From Haematobia irritans (Eukaryota; Arthropoda; Insecta; Diptera; Muscidae): a stretch of DNA of 64,000 nucleotides. The stretch spans positions 41,990,671-42,054,670 of the forward strand of contig NC_134399.1 in assembly GCF_050003625.1 (NCBI RefSeq), read 5' to 3'. The translations under genes and the position numbers were made by a program. The first letter of the stretch is position 1. Each line of letters starts with the position of its first letter. This document shows positions 35,450 through 47,460 of the stretch, piece after piece. The notes beneath the pieces are model-generated. The model was given only the letters and a program-made list of their open reading frames with translations, had not been told where the DNA came from and made no database searches.

Positions 35450-37310
35450 TCCTTTAACGGTTAGTCATGTTGCGTGATTCCGTCCATGCTCCTAATATTA
35501 CTACTATCGACGAGAATGTCAGAATTGGCCTAATAAAATTTTCATATATTCAGTGAGTCATCCTTGAATTGATGCCCTGTTTAAAACCACTCTTTTGCAA
35601 AGTGTCCAAAATTTGTAGGCTTTCTCAGTCCTCTCTTTGATGTAATTCATCCAGTTCAATTTCTTGTCTAAGGTTACTCTTAGGTATTTCATTTTATCAG
35701 ATATTAATACCGTCTTGCCCAAAAAACTACGTTCGATCTATTGGGCAATTTTTGTCCTTATAGCGATATTATAGTACAATAGTATTATAACATCGTTTGC
35801 GTAACAGACTGCCGATGTTATGTAGAGTTCATCGGTCGTTATGGTCACGTCATATTCCCTCGCGTATGGGTTATACTGTATTTTATGTATTCGAATCTAA
35901 GGACTTGATAAGTCTGTCGGTGCTAAAGTTATTGAAAGCTTCCTCAATGCCAATAGATACGGCTAGCATGTATGTCTCCACCTCTGGACATATGCTATTT
36001 ATACGTTATCATTTCGCCCGAAATTCTGTTTTTTAAGTTTTTGGAATTGTCCTATTGTGAAGCTCCCCAGTTATCCAGGGTTTTTAGTTTTTGGCGCAGA
36101 TTTCATTTCGAGGATTGCACAATTTTCCTCGTAGGCCTTTTCTAGTGCCGCCGTTAGTATCTCAAAATTTTTATCAATGTCTTCTACACCTTTGCAGTGT
36201 CGGTTAAATAGCTCCAAGTGGAATCATACACCCAAAGAAATTTGTTAGTAGGGACAGCAGAAAAGTCTGCTAAAACAGCAGAAAGTCTGCTGAAAAAAGG
36301 GACAGCAGTCACTGTTTGCTGAAATAGCAAAAATTTCCTGCTATTTTTGAAGCTCGATTACACTAAAACATGTTTTATTTTGGCTAAAACAAATAAAAAT
36401 GTCAACTTAGGAGCTATCCTAACATAATTAAAACAATATTTTATGAATATCTATAGTATTTGACCAAAAATCTGAATATTTATTGAATTGAGGCATAACA
36501 GCAAACATTTTGTTTCGTATTTAGGAGCTTGTAAGTATATTACAGTGCAAAAATATACCAAAAAAATCTACTTTTGGTTCTTTAATATGCTTTGGGGAAA
36601 AAATTATAACCTAAAAATTTTATAAATTGTTGTTCATTTGGCCCTGAAGTACAAAAATATAACAGCAGACATCGACTGTTGTTTTTAGCAGACTTTTTTC
36701 TATGAGTGTACGTTTAAATTTTGTCCAATCGTTTCTCGCCGTCTTTCGGTATTGTATTTCATTCAGTCCTGGCCTCGTGGTCTAAACCTTATGTAGCGAT
36801 GGTTGGAGTATGAGTACTCTTCCGATACCCAGGTCCTGATTGCCTGACTTTCTTTACCGGTTTTTGCAACTCCGACCGAGGTGGTAAAGTCGGTGCATCA
36901 TCATATGGCAGATTTCTCTGGAAAGTCTGCCATTACAGGGTACCGTATGTGGAAATCATCACTGAAGTTGTGTGTAAAATGTGAGTTCTTCCAATTACAC
37001 TTCCCACAGCATCTGCTGTTCACAACTCCGGACAAAGGGAAGCACACGTTTTTGTGGCGTATTATACATGCTCTTGGTCTAATACCTGTGTAAGCATAGA
37101 ACAGTTGGTAATTTGCATGGTTTAATTCAGTTACATTGTATCGAGTTGTCCAAGGTTCATGAATCAAGGAAACATGTTTCTTATCTTTTATTATTATTTT
37201 CTTCAGAGCAGTGTTGCCAGTATTTTTCTGACAGAAATCCCTAATAAATTTTTGACAAGTTTTTGTTGGAAAGAAATAGGATCTGATATATGCTCTAAAA
37301 ATAAATCGAG
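35450..37310 (-). pseudogene. Non-LTR retrotransposon relic with endonuclease and reverse transcriptase
   Basis: Read on the reverse strand. The endonuclease part at 36901-37314 has VSLIHEPWTTRYNVTELNHA then YQLFYAYTGIRPRACII, matching the N-terminal APE-type nuclease (catalytic Glu in (Q/H)EPW). A linker follows with LELFNRHCKGVEDIDKNFE. The RT part (36010-35560) has AVSIGIEEAFNN (the motif A region, where family members have F-DIEGAFNN), VCYANDVIILL (YADD core mutated to YAND) and YLRVTLDKKLNW (thumb). Stops and frameshifts are frequent and the palm Asp of YADD is lost, so it is dead. Clade is R1/LOA/jockey-like, undecided. A 480-bp MITE splits it at 36229-36708. A second endonuclease fragment lies at 38590-38670. 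Confidence 0.72.
36229..36708. mobile_element. TA-flanked MITE rich in GCAGA motifs, nested in a LINE
   Basis: Ends CACCCAAAGAAATTTG and GACTTTTTTCTATGAGTG with TA at 36227-36228 and 36709-36710. The interior has repeated CAGCAGAAAGTCTGCTG inverted words near both ends. 480 bp, non-coding. LINE sequence resumes on both sides, so the MITE is younger. Confidence 0.72.
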
Positions 37311-38284
37311 GCATCGATATTCAAGGCTGCATAATTGGATACGAGCATCACTACAACGTCTTGAAATTTGGCTTTCCTTTAATGTGTTTCGAAAATTGAG
37401 TTATGTCGTTGATTCTGTTCCATATCGACTCCCATAGCTATCATGCATATTCGATACTAAAGGGTAAGATTCCATATTTTATTTTTTTCCATATTTTCAC
37501 AACTAATGTATTCACTTAACGAAACCTCCGAATATTTTCTATGCGTAATATTCATAAAATCTCCGCAACGAACTAAAGTCTAAAACTGAGTTTCATGATT
37601 TAATTTGGGGTTCACCCACAATTACTTGATTTCGAATATCATTATGAATAATTCATAACTTCTGGTGTACAAGAAAAGTTTTTTCGTTATCTGTAGCAAA
37701 GGAAAAAAGTGGATGAATACATATACGAACAATATTTAACTAATACAAGCAAATAAGTATTTTTAATTTTCTATAAACTACCCAACTTCAAAGTTGCACT
37801 TACGCTCCTGCGGCCACGTAGCCACGGCCAGCTACCATCAAAGAATAGAATTCACTGTGTTACCTTGGTTGAATTGGATAATTTTGTTTTCGTTTATCAC
37901 TAGATGAGGTTGAGGTTCCGGATGAGGTTGGTGTCGCAGTTGCCTCGTCCTGCTGCCAGAGTTCCAGTTGTCATCTTGGCTATGGTGGTACAAGGAGAGT
38001 AATGTATTATTTACATCATCATTTAGTATGCAAAACAGGATGAATTTTAAAATTGAATGTTGTGTGATTCGTCCTTATCAGTCTATTTGTCTGTATGTCT
38101 GTCCTTCGCTTAACGTTGACTTTTTCCTTGAGAATTTTGCTTGCAACCTTCGCTGTTTGAGTGGGTGGGGTGAAGTAGGGCTTCATTCACATTGAAAAAA
38201 AAAATCTTTTACGGCGTAATATTTACACAAAAGCATGGATGAGTTACTTCTGTTACTGAAGAAACCCACTGGTTGACACGCTAG
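37311..38284. other. Unique sequence, nothing recognised
   Basis: No repeat family match. A slightly GC-rich patch at 37800-37980 has no coding support. Confidence 0.35.
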
Positions 38285-38540
38285 TTAGGTTAAGTTAGGT
38301 TAGGTATAGTGACAACCTGATATTTTAGGCTCAGTTAGACTACTCAGCTCATTGTGATTCTATCGTGATGAATTTCTCTCTTATAATTCAGACCAGGGAC
38401 ATCTTGTCTAAAATGAGTCCGAATGACGTTTTGTGTTACTGAGCATAACCAATATGGGATAAACAAACGATGTAAATCATTTTGGTTTTCGGTCGAAACT
38501 AGGATTGAACCCACGACCTAGACAATTGAGGCGGTTGGGA
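38285..38540 (-). mobile_element. Diverged tRNA-derived SINE
   Basis: Reverse orientation: 3' tail as GGTTAAGTTAGGTTAGG, then GCTCAGTTAGACTACTCAGC, ATTGTGATTCTATCG and TGAATTTCTCTCTTAT, and a head with GTCGTGGGTTCAATCCTAG (B-box). The A-box half is lost. A related but more diverged subfamily of the SINE at 53790. Confidence 0.6.
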
Positions 38541-38589
38541 CAATATTTGGCCAAATCGGATGACATTTACAATCGAATAAATTGAACAG

Positions 38590-38670
38590 TTCTCTGGAAA
38601 GTCTGCCATTACAGGATACCCTATGTGGAAATCATCACTGAAATTGTGTGTAAAATGTGGGTTCTTCCGA
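38590..38670 (-). pseudogene. LINE endonuclease fragment, second copy
   Basis: CTGGAAAGTCTGCCATTACA, GGATACC and GTGGAAATCATCACTGAA match 36915-36990 of the larger LINE relic almost base for base. Confidence 0.7.
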
Positions 38671-38935
38671 TTTAGACAAATATGGCCAGAATATATTTGT
38701 CTAAATCGGAAGAACATATAATCGGGGCTTTATCTAAAACTAAACCGATTTGAAGCAAATTTGGTACATATTGTTAATTCTACCCTCGGTGCAAAATTTC
38801 AAGTAACTCGGAAATAATCTTTGGTCGTATGAACCTAAATCGGAAGATATATATTGGAGCTATATAGAAATCTGTACCGATTTAGCTGATATTGGATGCA
38901 CGAAGTTTAAAAAAGTAGGGAAAAGGTTCTTTTTG
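38671..38935 (+). repeat. Diverged DINE-like tandem units
   Basis: AATCGGGGCTTTATCTAAAA, CTAAACCGATTTGAAGC, GATATATATTGGAGCTATAT and AATCTGTACCGATTTAGCTG are degraded forms of the family I unit. Confidence 0.55.
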
Positions 38936-39388
38936 AATCCGTTCTTTTGGCGCAGAAGCGATGAATTTAACATGGGCTTGTTATAGGACGGATGTACACC
39001 ATTTCAACAGCTTTTGTACTGAATATACTTCTTAAGGTGTAATCCAAATTCAGTGTTTTGGATAAGAATTAAAACATTTTGTGATAGTTTTCCAAATATA
39101 TAATCTTGAAATTGTTTTTTTGATTTTTTAATGCATCCTAACCCTTTCTGAAACGTTTGACTTCAAATATGTTCACAAATTTGCAATTTTTCTACCATTT
39201 TATAAATTCTTACTCCACTTTTACCCTATTTGAAACAAAAAAGTTAAAACTAGCAACTAAGGATATGAAAAAATCTAGTTATATAAAATAGAATTAAAAG
39301 AACTTCCTGTGTAGTTAAAATGAAGCACATCTTTGGGAGCAAATTTTTGGAACTGCTTTTAAAATCGTGCCTTTAGAAGAACACTGTT

Positions 39389-40003
39389 GCACTCAAAAAA
39401 AGTTTATTTGGATCCAAAGATTTTGACCTTCCCTTAAAGATTTTGGTATTGATTCCGAGCCAAAGATGAGTCTTCTTTAAAATAAATACATTTTTTAACG
39501 ACCTATTTGGTTTTAAATAAAGGATTAAAATTATTAAAATTAGAAAACAGATCTCATTTATCGAATTTTCATTAACTTTGCGCGGTATATTAATTATGCT
39601 ATTCCTGTACAAACCAGTTTAAATATCCGAATTATAACAGATACTTCAATGTAAAAAATGTTTTCATAATTCCAAAAAAAAAACTTTAAAACAAATATGC
39701 TAAATCCTCAAAATAAGTCTTAGGCTATATTTGAAGCGTTTTTATCTGAAATCGAAAGAATTCATATTTCATATTATTTAAGGAAGTTTTCATTAAATAA
39801 AAAATGTGTTTCTTTACTTTAAGGAAAATTTTCTTTAGTTCGAAGACATACGACTTCAATCGAGGAATGCAAATTTTCATACTTTGTGTCCTAAATTAAA
39901 AAAAAAAATTTTTTTGAAGCAAAGATTATAATAAAATTTCATTATTTGTCCTTAATATTGTTTATATTGCGTATCCTAACATAAAATTAATTTTTTCAGA
40001 GTG
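39389..40003 (-). mobile_element. MITE, family B, reverse copy
   Basis: Begins CACTCAAAAAAAGTTTATTT and runs through GATTTTGGTATTGATTCCG and ACGACTTCAATCGAGG to TTTTTTCAGAGTG, the reverse of 31129-31753. It splits a family I remnant: TGCCAATTATGACCAGATCG resumes right after it. Confidence 0.7.
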
Positions 40004-40050
40004 GGATGTTAATGAACATGCCAATTATGACCAGATCGATGATAAATGTA

Positions 40051-40703
40051 CACTGAAAAAAATATTGTCGTGAGGTCAAAGATTTCATGTCTTTAAAATA
40101 CGAATACAAATTTTGCTTAGCATAGAAGATGCATTTCTCTAAAATAAAGTTATTTTCCTTGTCCAAAAGTCGATAAACTTTTCAATGAAGTCGTATTGTC
40201 CTTATAATTAAGTGATTTGACTTAAAAATGGGTATCTTAACATGAAAGAAAAAAATTTATAGGCTAAGGTCAACTTGACTTTAATAATTCAGAAAAATTC
40301 TTTAAATTTAATGAAATTGTCTTTAAATTTGTTGTCTTTTTGCATTTTGACTACAAAGCAAAAAATCGTTCAAATATAGGACATGTTTTCAAAACTTTAT
40401 TTTAAAGAAGTTTTTTACTTCAAACATAGCATAATTTCTACTGGAAGTCGAGTCCTAATTTGGAAAATAAAGTTGGCTTAACTCGTTTTTAAAGGACTTT
40501 GATAGCATATGAAGAAAAAAAGCTGAGAAAGCGAAAAATTAAAATTTGCTTCCTAGAAGCAAGTACACAAAACCTAAATTTAAAAGAGAATTGTGTCTTA
40601 AAATTATCCTTACTTGTATTCTCCGCTTCTTTGGCTCGGAATCAATACCAAATTTTTTAAAGTAAAGACAAAATCTTTGGAATCCAGTATGCTTTTTTCA
40701 GTG
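40051..40703 (+). mobile_element. TA-flanked MITE, family A
   Basis: CACTGAAAAAAATATTGTCG to GCTTTTTTCAGTG, TA on both sides (40049-40050, 40704-40705); 653 bp. Flanking DINE sequence GACCAGATCGATGATAAATG and, after the element, AAAGCAGTTTTATCTAAATC joins to match the intact target at 51317-51360. Ends with TTCTTTGGCTCGGAATCAAT near the right tip, as in other copies. Confidence 0.78.
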
Positions 40704-40705
40704 TA

Positions 40706-40975
40706 TAAAGCAGTTTTATCTAAATCTGACCGATTTTTCAATAGATATTGCCTTTGGGCCAAAGTAAGGTCTTTTGCCAAATTTGAGGACGATCGGACTT
40801 AAACTTTGAGCTGTAGTTCGCACACAAAAATACATCAATAAACTTGCAGACGGGCAGATAGTCAGAGAAATGGACATCGCTCAATCGACTCAAAATTTTA
40901 TTCTAAGACAATCGGCATGCTAAATGATGGATCTCAGACTGGACCTTCTTGGCGTCCCAGCAAAAAAATTTGGAA
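40706..40975 (+). repeat. Family I DINE-like 3' remnant
   Basis: TTTATCTAAATCTGACCGAT, CACAAAAATACATCAATAA, a diverged CAGACGGGCAGATAG tract and ATCGACTCAAAATTTTATTC follow the order of the family I 3' region at 51360-51560. Confidence 0.6.
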
Positions 40976-41291
40976 GAAGTTCTAAAGGCACAACTTAAAA
41001 GCACTTCCAAAATTCTCCTCCCAAAGACGTTATTTATTTTAACGACACATGAATTTCTTTTAACTCATTTTTTTATAACACGGTTTTTTCATATTTTTAA
41101 TGGATAATTTTATTTATCAAATAGGTTAATAGGTTTTATTTATTCAAATAGGTTAAAAACGGAGTACGAATTAATAAAATGGTACAATTTATTATTTTTT
41201 TTCGAAGAATCGAAAAACAAAACCCCTACATTCCCCTACACTGAAAAAAATATTTACGAATTATTTTGAGGATTTAACATCTTTTGTTTAT

Positions 41292-41343
<52 letters not shown>

Positions 41344-41430
41344 TAAGAAAACACTTTTACTTTAAAATATTCGTTATAATTTGGATTTTTTTAAATTATA
41401 TTTGTTTGTACGTGAATAGCTTTATTAATA

Positions 41431-41654
41431 CACTGGTAGAAAAAGTTTCGTTATATTAATGAAATGTGTCATTAAAATTGAGCCAATGAAACCAATTCAT
41501 TGATATAACGAATTTTTTCATTACTATAACGAATTTTCTGATAGTCAACGAAACGCTTCGTACTATTAACGAATATTTTCATTTTCTGAAAATGTTTCGT
41601 TGTATCAATGAAAAATGTTCGTTGGCTCAATTTTAATGAAAATTTCTTTGTGTG
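41431..41654. mobile_element. TA-flanked MITE, family E (TTAATGAAA-rich), 224 bp
   Basis: Tips CACTGGTAGAAAAAG and TTTCTTTGTGTG, TA at 41429-41430 and 41655-41656. The empty site TTTATTAATATACCGCG is present in the paralogue at 53471. The interior consists of alternating words such as TTCGTTATATTAATGAAA and CATTACTATAACGAA. Confidence 0.8.
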
Positions 41655-41724
41655 TATATCGCGAAAAGAGAATGAAAATTAGATAAATTCGATCTATATC
41701 ATATTATTCATTTTATTGATCCTA

Positions 41725-42636
41725 CACTAGTAGAAAAATGCTTGGGCTTCGTTGATTATTTGTCGTTAATATAGCGAAATATTTCGTTATAAGAACGAAA
41801 GCTATCGTTAATACAATGAAATCAAAATTTTGTGTTTTCGTTATATTGATGAAATACGTTTCGTTTATATTTTTTCGAGAATTCGAATAAAAATTTTTGC
41901 AAAGATGGAATTATTATAATCGTTTGCACTTAGAAAATTTAGGAAAGTTTTAGCCCTTAAAACAAGTCCTTTTATATACTCCCAAACTGGAATTGAAAAT
42001 TTCATTTATAAAACGAATGTGATCGTTAATATAACGATATGGATCGTTAAAAAATAAATTTAAAATTGGTATCTTTCGTCATATTAATGAAATATTTTCG
42101 TTAATAGTACGAATGGTACTTTGAGTATTTCTGTCTCTCTATACTCTCTATAATACGTCTCTCCATACTCTCTCTAATACGTCTGTGGCGTCTACGTAAT
42201 ATGTACATGCACATGTATACATGACAATAAGCACATGTTTCCGTGTGTATCTTGAAACGGTAAAAAGTTCAACTGAAAAATTTTCTGATGGGTAAACCTA
42301 CACTCAAATACATTAATGGGTTAGGTTTCATTAATATAACGTTTGTGTTCATTGATACAACGTTCGTCTTTCATTCATCCAATGAATGATTTTCATTCAT
42401 ACAACGTATAAGCTGCATCCATTCAATGAATAAGTTTCATTCATACAACGAAAAGGCTACGTTATATCAACGTAATTATTCGTTAATACTACGAAATGTA
42501 TTCCATAAAGGGTTTTGTAAATATAACGTACAATTACGTTGTTATAATGAAATGCTACGTTGGCTGACTTTTAAATAAGAATTTCGTTAATACAACGTAG
42601 GAATTCATCGTATTAACGAAACTTTATCTACCAGTG
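41725..42636. mobile_element. TA-flanked MITE, family E, long copy
   Basis: Tips CACTAGTAGAAAAATGC and CTTTATCTACCAGTG, TA at 41723-41724 and 42637-42638. The empty site GATCCTAGATTTAAA is present in the paralogue at 31624. The interior has many ATTCGTTAATACTACGAAA-type words. It may itself be composite, since CACTCAAATACATTAATGGG at 42301 looks like another family E tip. Confidence 0.75.
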
Positions 42637-42879
42637 TAGATTTTTATTTTAAAGAAGTCGCATCTTTGGTTCGGAATCAATACCAAAAACCTTAAAGGAA
42701 GGATTTTTGCATTGATTCCGTTTTCCCGACAATATTTTTCATTAAATTTAAATGTAAATGAGATGTTTTATTATCATAAATATATGAAAATACAGTGTAT
42801 ATTAAATACTTAGAAAGTGGCCACCAAATTTGGTTTATTATTGTTTCTCTTACTGAGAAGAGAAAATTTCACCACTGTG

Positions 42880-43020
42880 GTTATCATTTTCCTCTTTCAG
42901 TGATAATAGGGAATTTCACCACTGTGGTTACCAGTTTTTTCTCCCAGTGATAAGGAAGAATTTCATTACTGTGGTATCACAATGGACTGAATGGTTTAAT
43001 GAGCCTGAAATATCGGGTAA
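42880..43020 (+). repeat. SINE 3'-tail-like fragments
   Basis: TTTCACCACTGTGGTTA occurs twice, then ACTGTGGTATCACAATGGAC, TGAATGGTTTAATGAGCCTG and ATATCGGGT, matching the 3' portion of the SINE family without the CCTAACC tail. Confidence 0.5.
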
Positions 43021-43226
43021 ACACGTCTTGCTACTATATTTATTATTTGAATTATTGTTAGGAGTAGCAAATTGGCAGCATATAAAATAGAGTTGCAATC
43101 GTGGGTATGAACCATGAAATTGTTTTTCTTCACTCCGAACTGATTTGCTTTTGATATTTCAACAGTATTTATTGTAAACAATTTAAAAAATCATTGCATC
43201 CAAATAAACTTTTTTGTAAGTGTACA

Positions 43227-43474
43227 TCAACTACACAGAGCTCGCTCAATTCCAGCGACAATATTCTCGTATGGATTTATTTGCTGATGAATACATCCAC
43301 TAAGAATATTTGTGAATACTATGTAGCCTGCCATGTGCGATGTGTGACATAGAACCTTGTACGTGGTGGTACTCCTGAGTTTTGTGAGCCTGGATTCTTG
43401 GTGTGGTTCTATTTGCTTAAATTCTATTAAGAAATCACGTTCCATGTTTGTTAGCAATGTTTACTGATATTGTG
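43227..43474 (-). CDS. Unrecognised coding-like ORF, possible exon
   Basis: A reverse frame of about 76-80 codons including NMERDFLIEFKQIEPHQESR, YKVLCHTSHMAGYIVF and NPYENIVAGIERALCS, then a stop at 43224-43226. Composition is protein-like (mixed hydrophobic and charged, few low-complexity runs) and it lies outside any repeat in the window. The upstream side has an acceptor-like ATATCAG (near 43470), so it could be a last exon. I do not recognise the family; it could also be a relic of an unfamiliar retroelement. Confidence 0.3.
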
Positions 43475-43920
43475 TCTAATACGAGATGACAGTTTATAAA
43501 TCATCATAGGCAACAATAAAAGAATTGTTAATGAAATATTTAAGAGTACTGAGTTCAAGTGGCGTTAAGTTAAGGTAAAACTATATTACTTCTCCCGTGC
43601 CATATTATGATACGCAAATTTGGAAAAATTTCAGACAATGACTGACGAACAAATTTCTGGTAATTAAAATATGCACAAATGTGATAAGAAAATATTTGCT
43701 TGTCTTGTGAAAATACTAATATTATTTTTTTTTTGGATATTACAATTATTAATTTAAACATATGAAATTCCGAGTTTCAAGTGACATTTGATATACTTTA
43801 AATCACTTCACGGTCAGGATAAAACTTTCAATTTCGAATGCGTATTGATCCTATTTCTCACATTATATATACTGATCGATTGAAAATTACATTCGATACA
43901 CCCATAGAAAAGTTATTACC
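43475..43920. other. Unique AT-rich sequence, nothing recognised
   Basis: No repeat or coding match. Confidence 0.3.
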
Positions 43921-44898
43921 ACACGCTCACAAAAAATCGCTTCTGTTACATATACACCCAAACATATTTTGCTTCAACCATATATATATTTTTGGGTATT
44001 GCCCAAACATTTATATGTTTGATCTCTTCCAATATATAATATGTTTGAAAGCATATTGGTCTAAACAATATATGTTTGGGTAGTCTAAGTTCCAAACATT
44101 TTGTATTTTTGCATCCAAATTCAATAATGTTGTCTTCCAAAAAACAATATGTTATTATGTGAACATATAATATGTTTGGAAGCATTTTGCACCCAAAAAT
44201 ATTGTATGCTTAAAAAAATTCTCCCAAACAATATTGTGCTCAAAATTTTATTTATTTATTTATATATTTACAATCATAATGAATTATGAAAATAAACAGG
44301 TAATATAGGTGCTAACAACATAGGTTTTCGACCTGAATGCTCAAAATTTTGTTTCTGCCCAATTGTATATTCCCCCACATCTTTCTCACTTCCACGAGAT
44401 TTTTTAGTTCTTAGCACCTTTTTCTGTAATACAAACATTGTAGAAGAAATTATTCAATTGTATGATTTTTTTATTTTAATTTTACCTTTTGCCGGACGGG
44501 GATTCGAACAGCGGACCACACAGTTTGTAAGGATCAAAGAAGTAGCTGATCAATTGCCCAAGGAAAAATAAAATGTTAATTTTGTAATAACAAGCAACAA
44601 CCACCAACTTAATTCAATATCGCTCCCTGTTAAATAGCGCTCCAAGCTACTAAACACATATATGTTTATAGGCTATTTCTAAATTAATATATGTTTGCAT
44701 CCAAGCATATTATATTTACAAACATTTTATGTCCCAAACATAATATGTTCTAACATATTAACATATATGTCCCAAACATGTTATGCTAGTTTATGAACAT
44801 TATATGCTTGCACTCAAAAATATTGTGTTTAAAAATTTGTGTTCCAAACATATAATGTTTATAGCCAAACATATGAAAAACAGTCTTTTTCATCCGTG
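43921..44898 (+). mobile_element. ATATGTTTGG-family MITE, complete
   Basis: From CACGCTCACAAAAAATCGC to AACAGTCTTTTTCATCCGTG, 978 bp. Dense ACATATTATGTTTGGAA-type words lie near both ends; a truncated tRNA-like B-box module is inside (44491-44531, reverse GTTCGAATCCCCGTCC). Nearly identical, inverted, to 57753-58685. ORFs on both strands are artefacts of the palindromic words. Confidence 0.72.
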
Positions 44899-44899
44899 C

Positions 44900-45981
<1,082 letters not shown>

Positions 45982-46151
45982 TGTAGAAGCATAGGACAAA
46001 ATAATTCATTAAAAGTCTGTTTGACTGCTGTCAATAAATTCTTTGCAAAACCAGATCCCAAGACAAAAATTCAGTGGACGCTAGGGGAAGTATTTAGTTG
46101 CAATCATATCACCATAAGTGCAAGTCATTCTGTATTACATTGAAAAGTAAA

Positions 46152-46663
46152 ATGCCTGGCAATTATGATGTAATATAGCTGGAGTATTATGATTATTACA
46201 AAGGGAAAACTACAAAAGAACTAGCGCCCATGTTCGTCTTCGAAATAAGGACAGTATACAACATCATAAATCGGCAGAAAAAGAAGGGCGACTTGAATTA
46301 AAAGCTTCAAACGGACGAAAAAGGAAACTCAAACGGTGGGATGAAAACAAAATTATTACATCTGTCTAAAATAATCCCCAATGCAGCACTAGAGAACTTC
46401 TACGAGAGTTGAAAAATGACTGCGGGAAGCAGATATCCCATGAGACTGTCAGAAAAGTTGAATTAAACACACAATTACTCGTCTTGATCAGCAAGAAAAC
46501 AGCCTCTCCTTTCTCAACAAAATATTAAAAAACTACTACAGTTTGCAATAGAACACATTTCGATATAGGCGAACTTTTTGGGGATATGTAATATTTTGCG
46601 ACGACACCAAGATTAGGTTTTACTTTCATGACGGACTCAAAAAGTTTGACGAAACCAAATATT
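46152..46663 (+). pseudogene. Tc1-like transposase relic
   Basis: The N-terminal DNA-binding region (paired-type helix-turn-helix) is recognisable in YYKGKTTKELAPMFVF and TVYNIINRQKKK. A stop after KKGDLN and several frameshifts follow. Near the 3' side FWGYVIFCDDTKIRFYFHDG matches the DDE entry motif W-VIFSDE-KF, with Asp Asp in place of Asp Glu. The usual length is about 340 residues; fewer than 180 codons are represented. Long dead. Confidence 0.65.
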
Positions 46664-47402
46664 GTTTTGTTTTGTTATTGTTGGTTATGTTCTTTAAGCA
46701 TTGTTGTTGATTTTTTTATTGCAGCTTAAAACCATACATTGACTAAACTACAATTGTAGCTTAACCAACAGAGGAAAAGAATGTTTGTCAAATTTATTTG
46801 GGCAAAGCCCTATAGACTGCAAGATGGTTGGATGGACGCACGTTTCGGAATTACCACATTCCTCATCAGCATTCTCTACTTGCAGCAAAACTCTCAACCA
46901 ATTATCAGAATAAATTCAGGCAGTTTATTAAACCCAACAAAAACCACACTTGAACCGTCCGAAAAAAGGTTTTACATTGATAGCCGGCTTATGCCGAAAT
47001 AAATTCGAAACAAACATATCTCTTTTCCTATGCCACTGTCAAATCATCGATTTGAATTCACATGGCTGGGTTTATTTTGAGCGTGCCTCCTCTTCTTTTT
47101 CCATTTGTTTCGGCATAAGCCGGCTATCAATGTAAAACCTTTTTTCGGACGGTTCAAGTGTGGTTTTTGTTGGGTTTAATAAACTGCCTGAATTTATTCT
47201 GATAAATGGTTGATAGTTTTGCTGCAAGTAGAGGATGCTGATGAGGAATGTGGTAATTCCGAAACGTGCGTCCATCCAACCATCTTGCAGTCTATAGGGC
47301 TTTGCCCAAATAAATTTGACAAACATTCTTTTCCTCTGTTGGTTAAGCTACAATTGTAGTTTAGTCAATGTATGGTTTTAAGCTGCAATAAAAAAATCAA
47401 CA
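46664..47402. mobile_element. Foldback element with ~300-bp inverted arms and 15-bp target duplication
   Basis: The left arm 46703-47004 and right arm about 47101-47404 are reverse complements with few differences (GTTGTTGATTTTTTTATTGC at one end, TGATAGCCGGCTTATGCCG at the inner end), around a spacer of about 100 bp. The 15-bp word ACGAAACCAAATATT occurs on both sides (46649-46663 and 47403-47417), and removing the insertion restores the Tc1 relic. Mirror ORFs in the arms (73 and 84 residues with a shared 73-residue frame) are explained by the inverted repeat. There is no transposase. A diverged arm fragment lies at 14392-14505. Confidence 0.78.
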
Positions 47403-47460
47403 ACGAAACCAAATATTATTAAAGTCAACAAAACTTTCACAAAAAATAATAATTCTATGA

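Larger units (their letters stand above)
41239..42735 (+). mobile_element. MITE, family B, with two nested MITEs
   Basis: Begins CACTGAAAAAAATATTTACG after TA, has a 47-base T run (41294-41340), and is cut by insertions at 41431 and 41725. It resumes TTTTAAAGAAGTCGCATC and GGTTCGGAATCAATACCAAA and fades near 42735 without a clear right tip. Confidence 0.7.
46072..47460 (+). mobile_element. Tc1-like transposon relic with nested foldback element
   Basis: A plausible left tip CAGTGGACGCTAGGGG is at 46072. Coding relic follows: MPGNYDV (start near 46152), DYYKGKTTKELAPMF and RTVYNIINRQKKKGDL (helix-turn-helix), then frameshifts, SHETVRK-type words near 46436-46460, and FCDDTKIR near 46597, where the family's catalytic SDE(S/T)+ motif sits. 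The reading then meets the foldback insertion at 46664 and resumes as ACGAAACCAAATATTATTAA at 47403. The second half of the catalytic domain is absent, and no right inverted repeat is recognised. Confidence 0.65.

Noticed and set aside
46781..47326. A duplicated gene pair (ORFs 46781-47002 plus and 47072-47326 minus with the same protein)
   Set aside because: They are the two arms of one foldback element; the mirror ORFs are explained by the inverted repeat.
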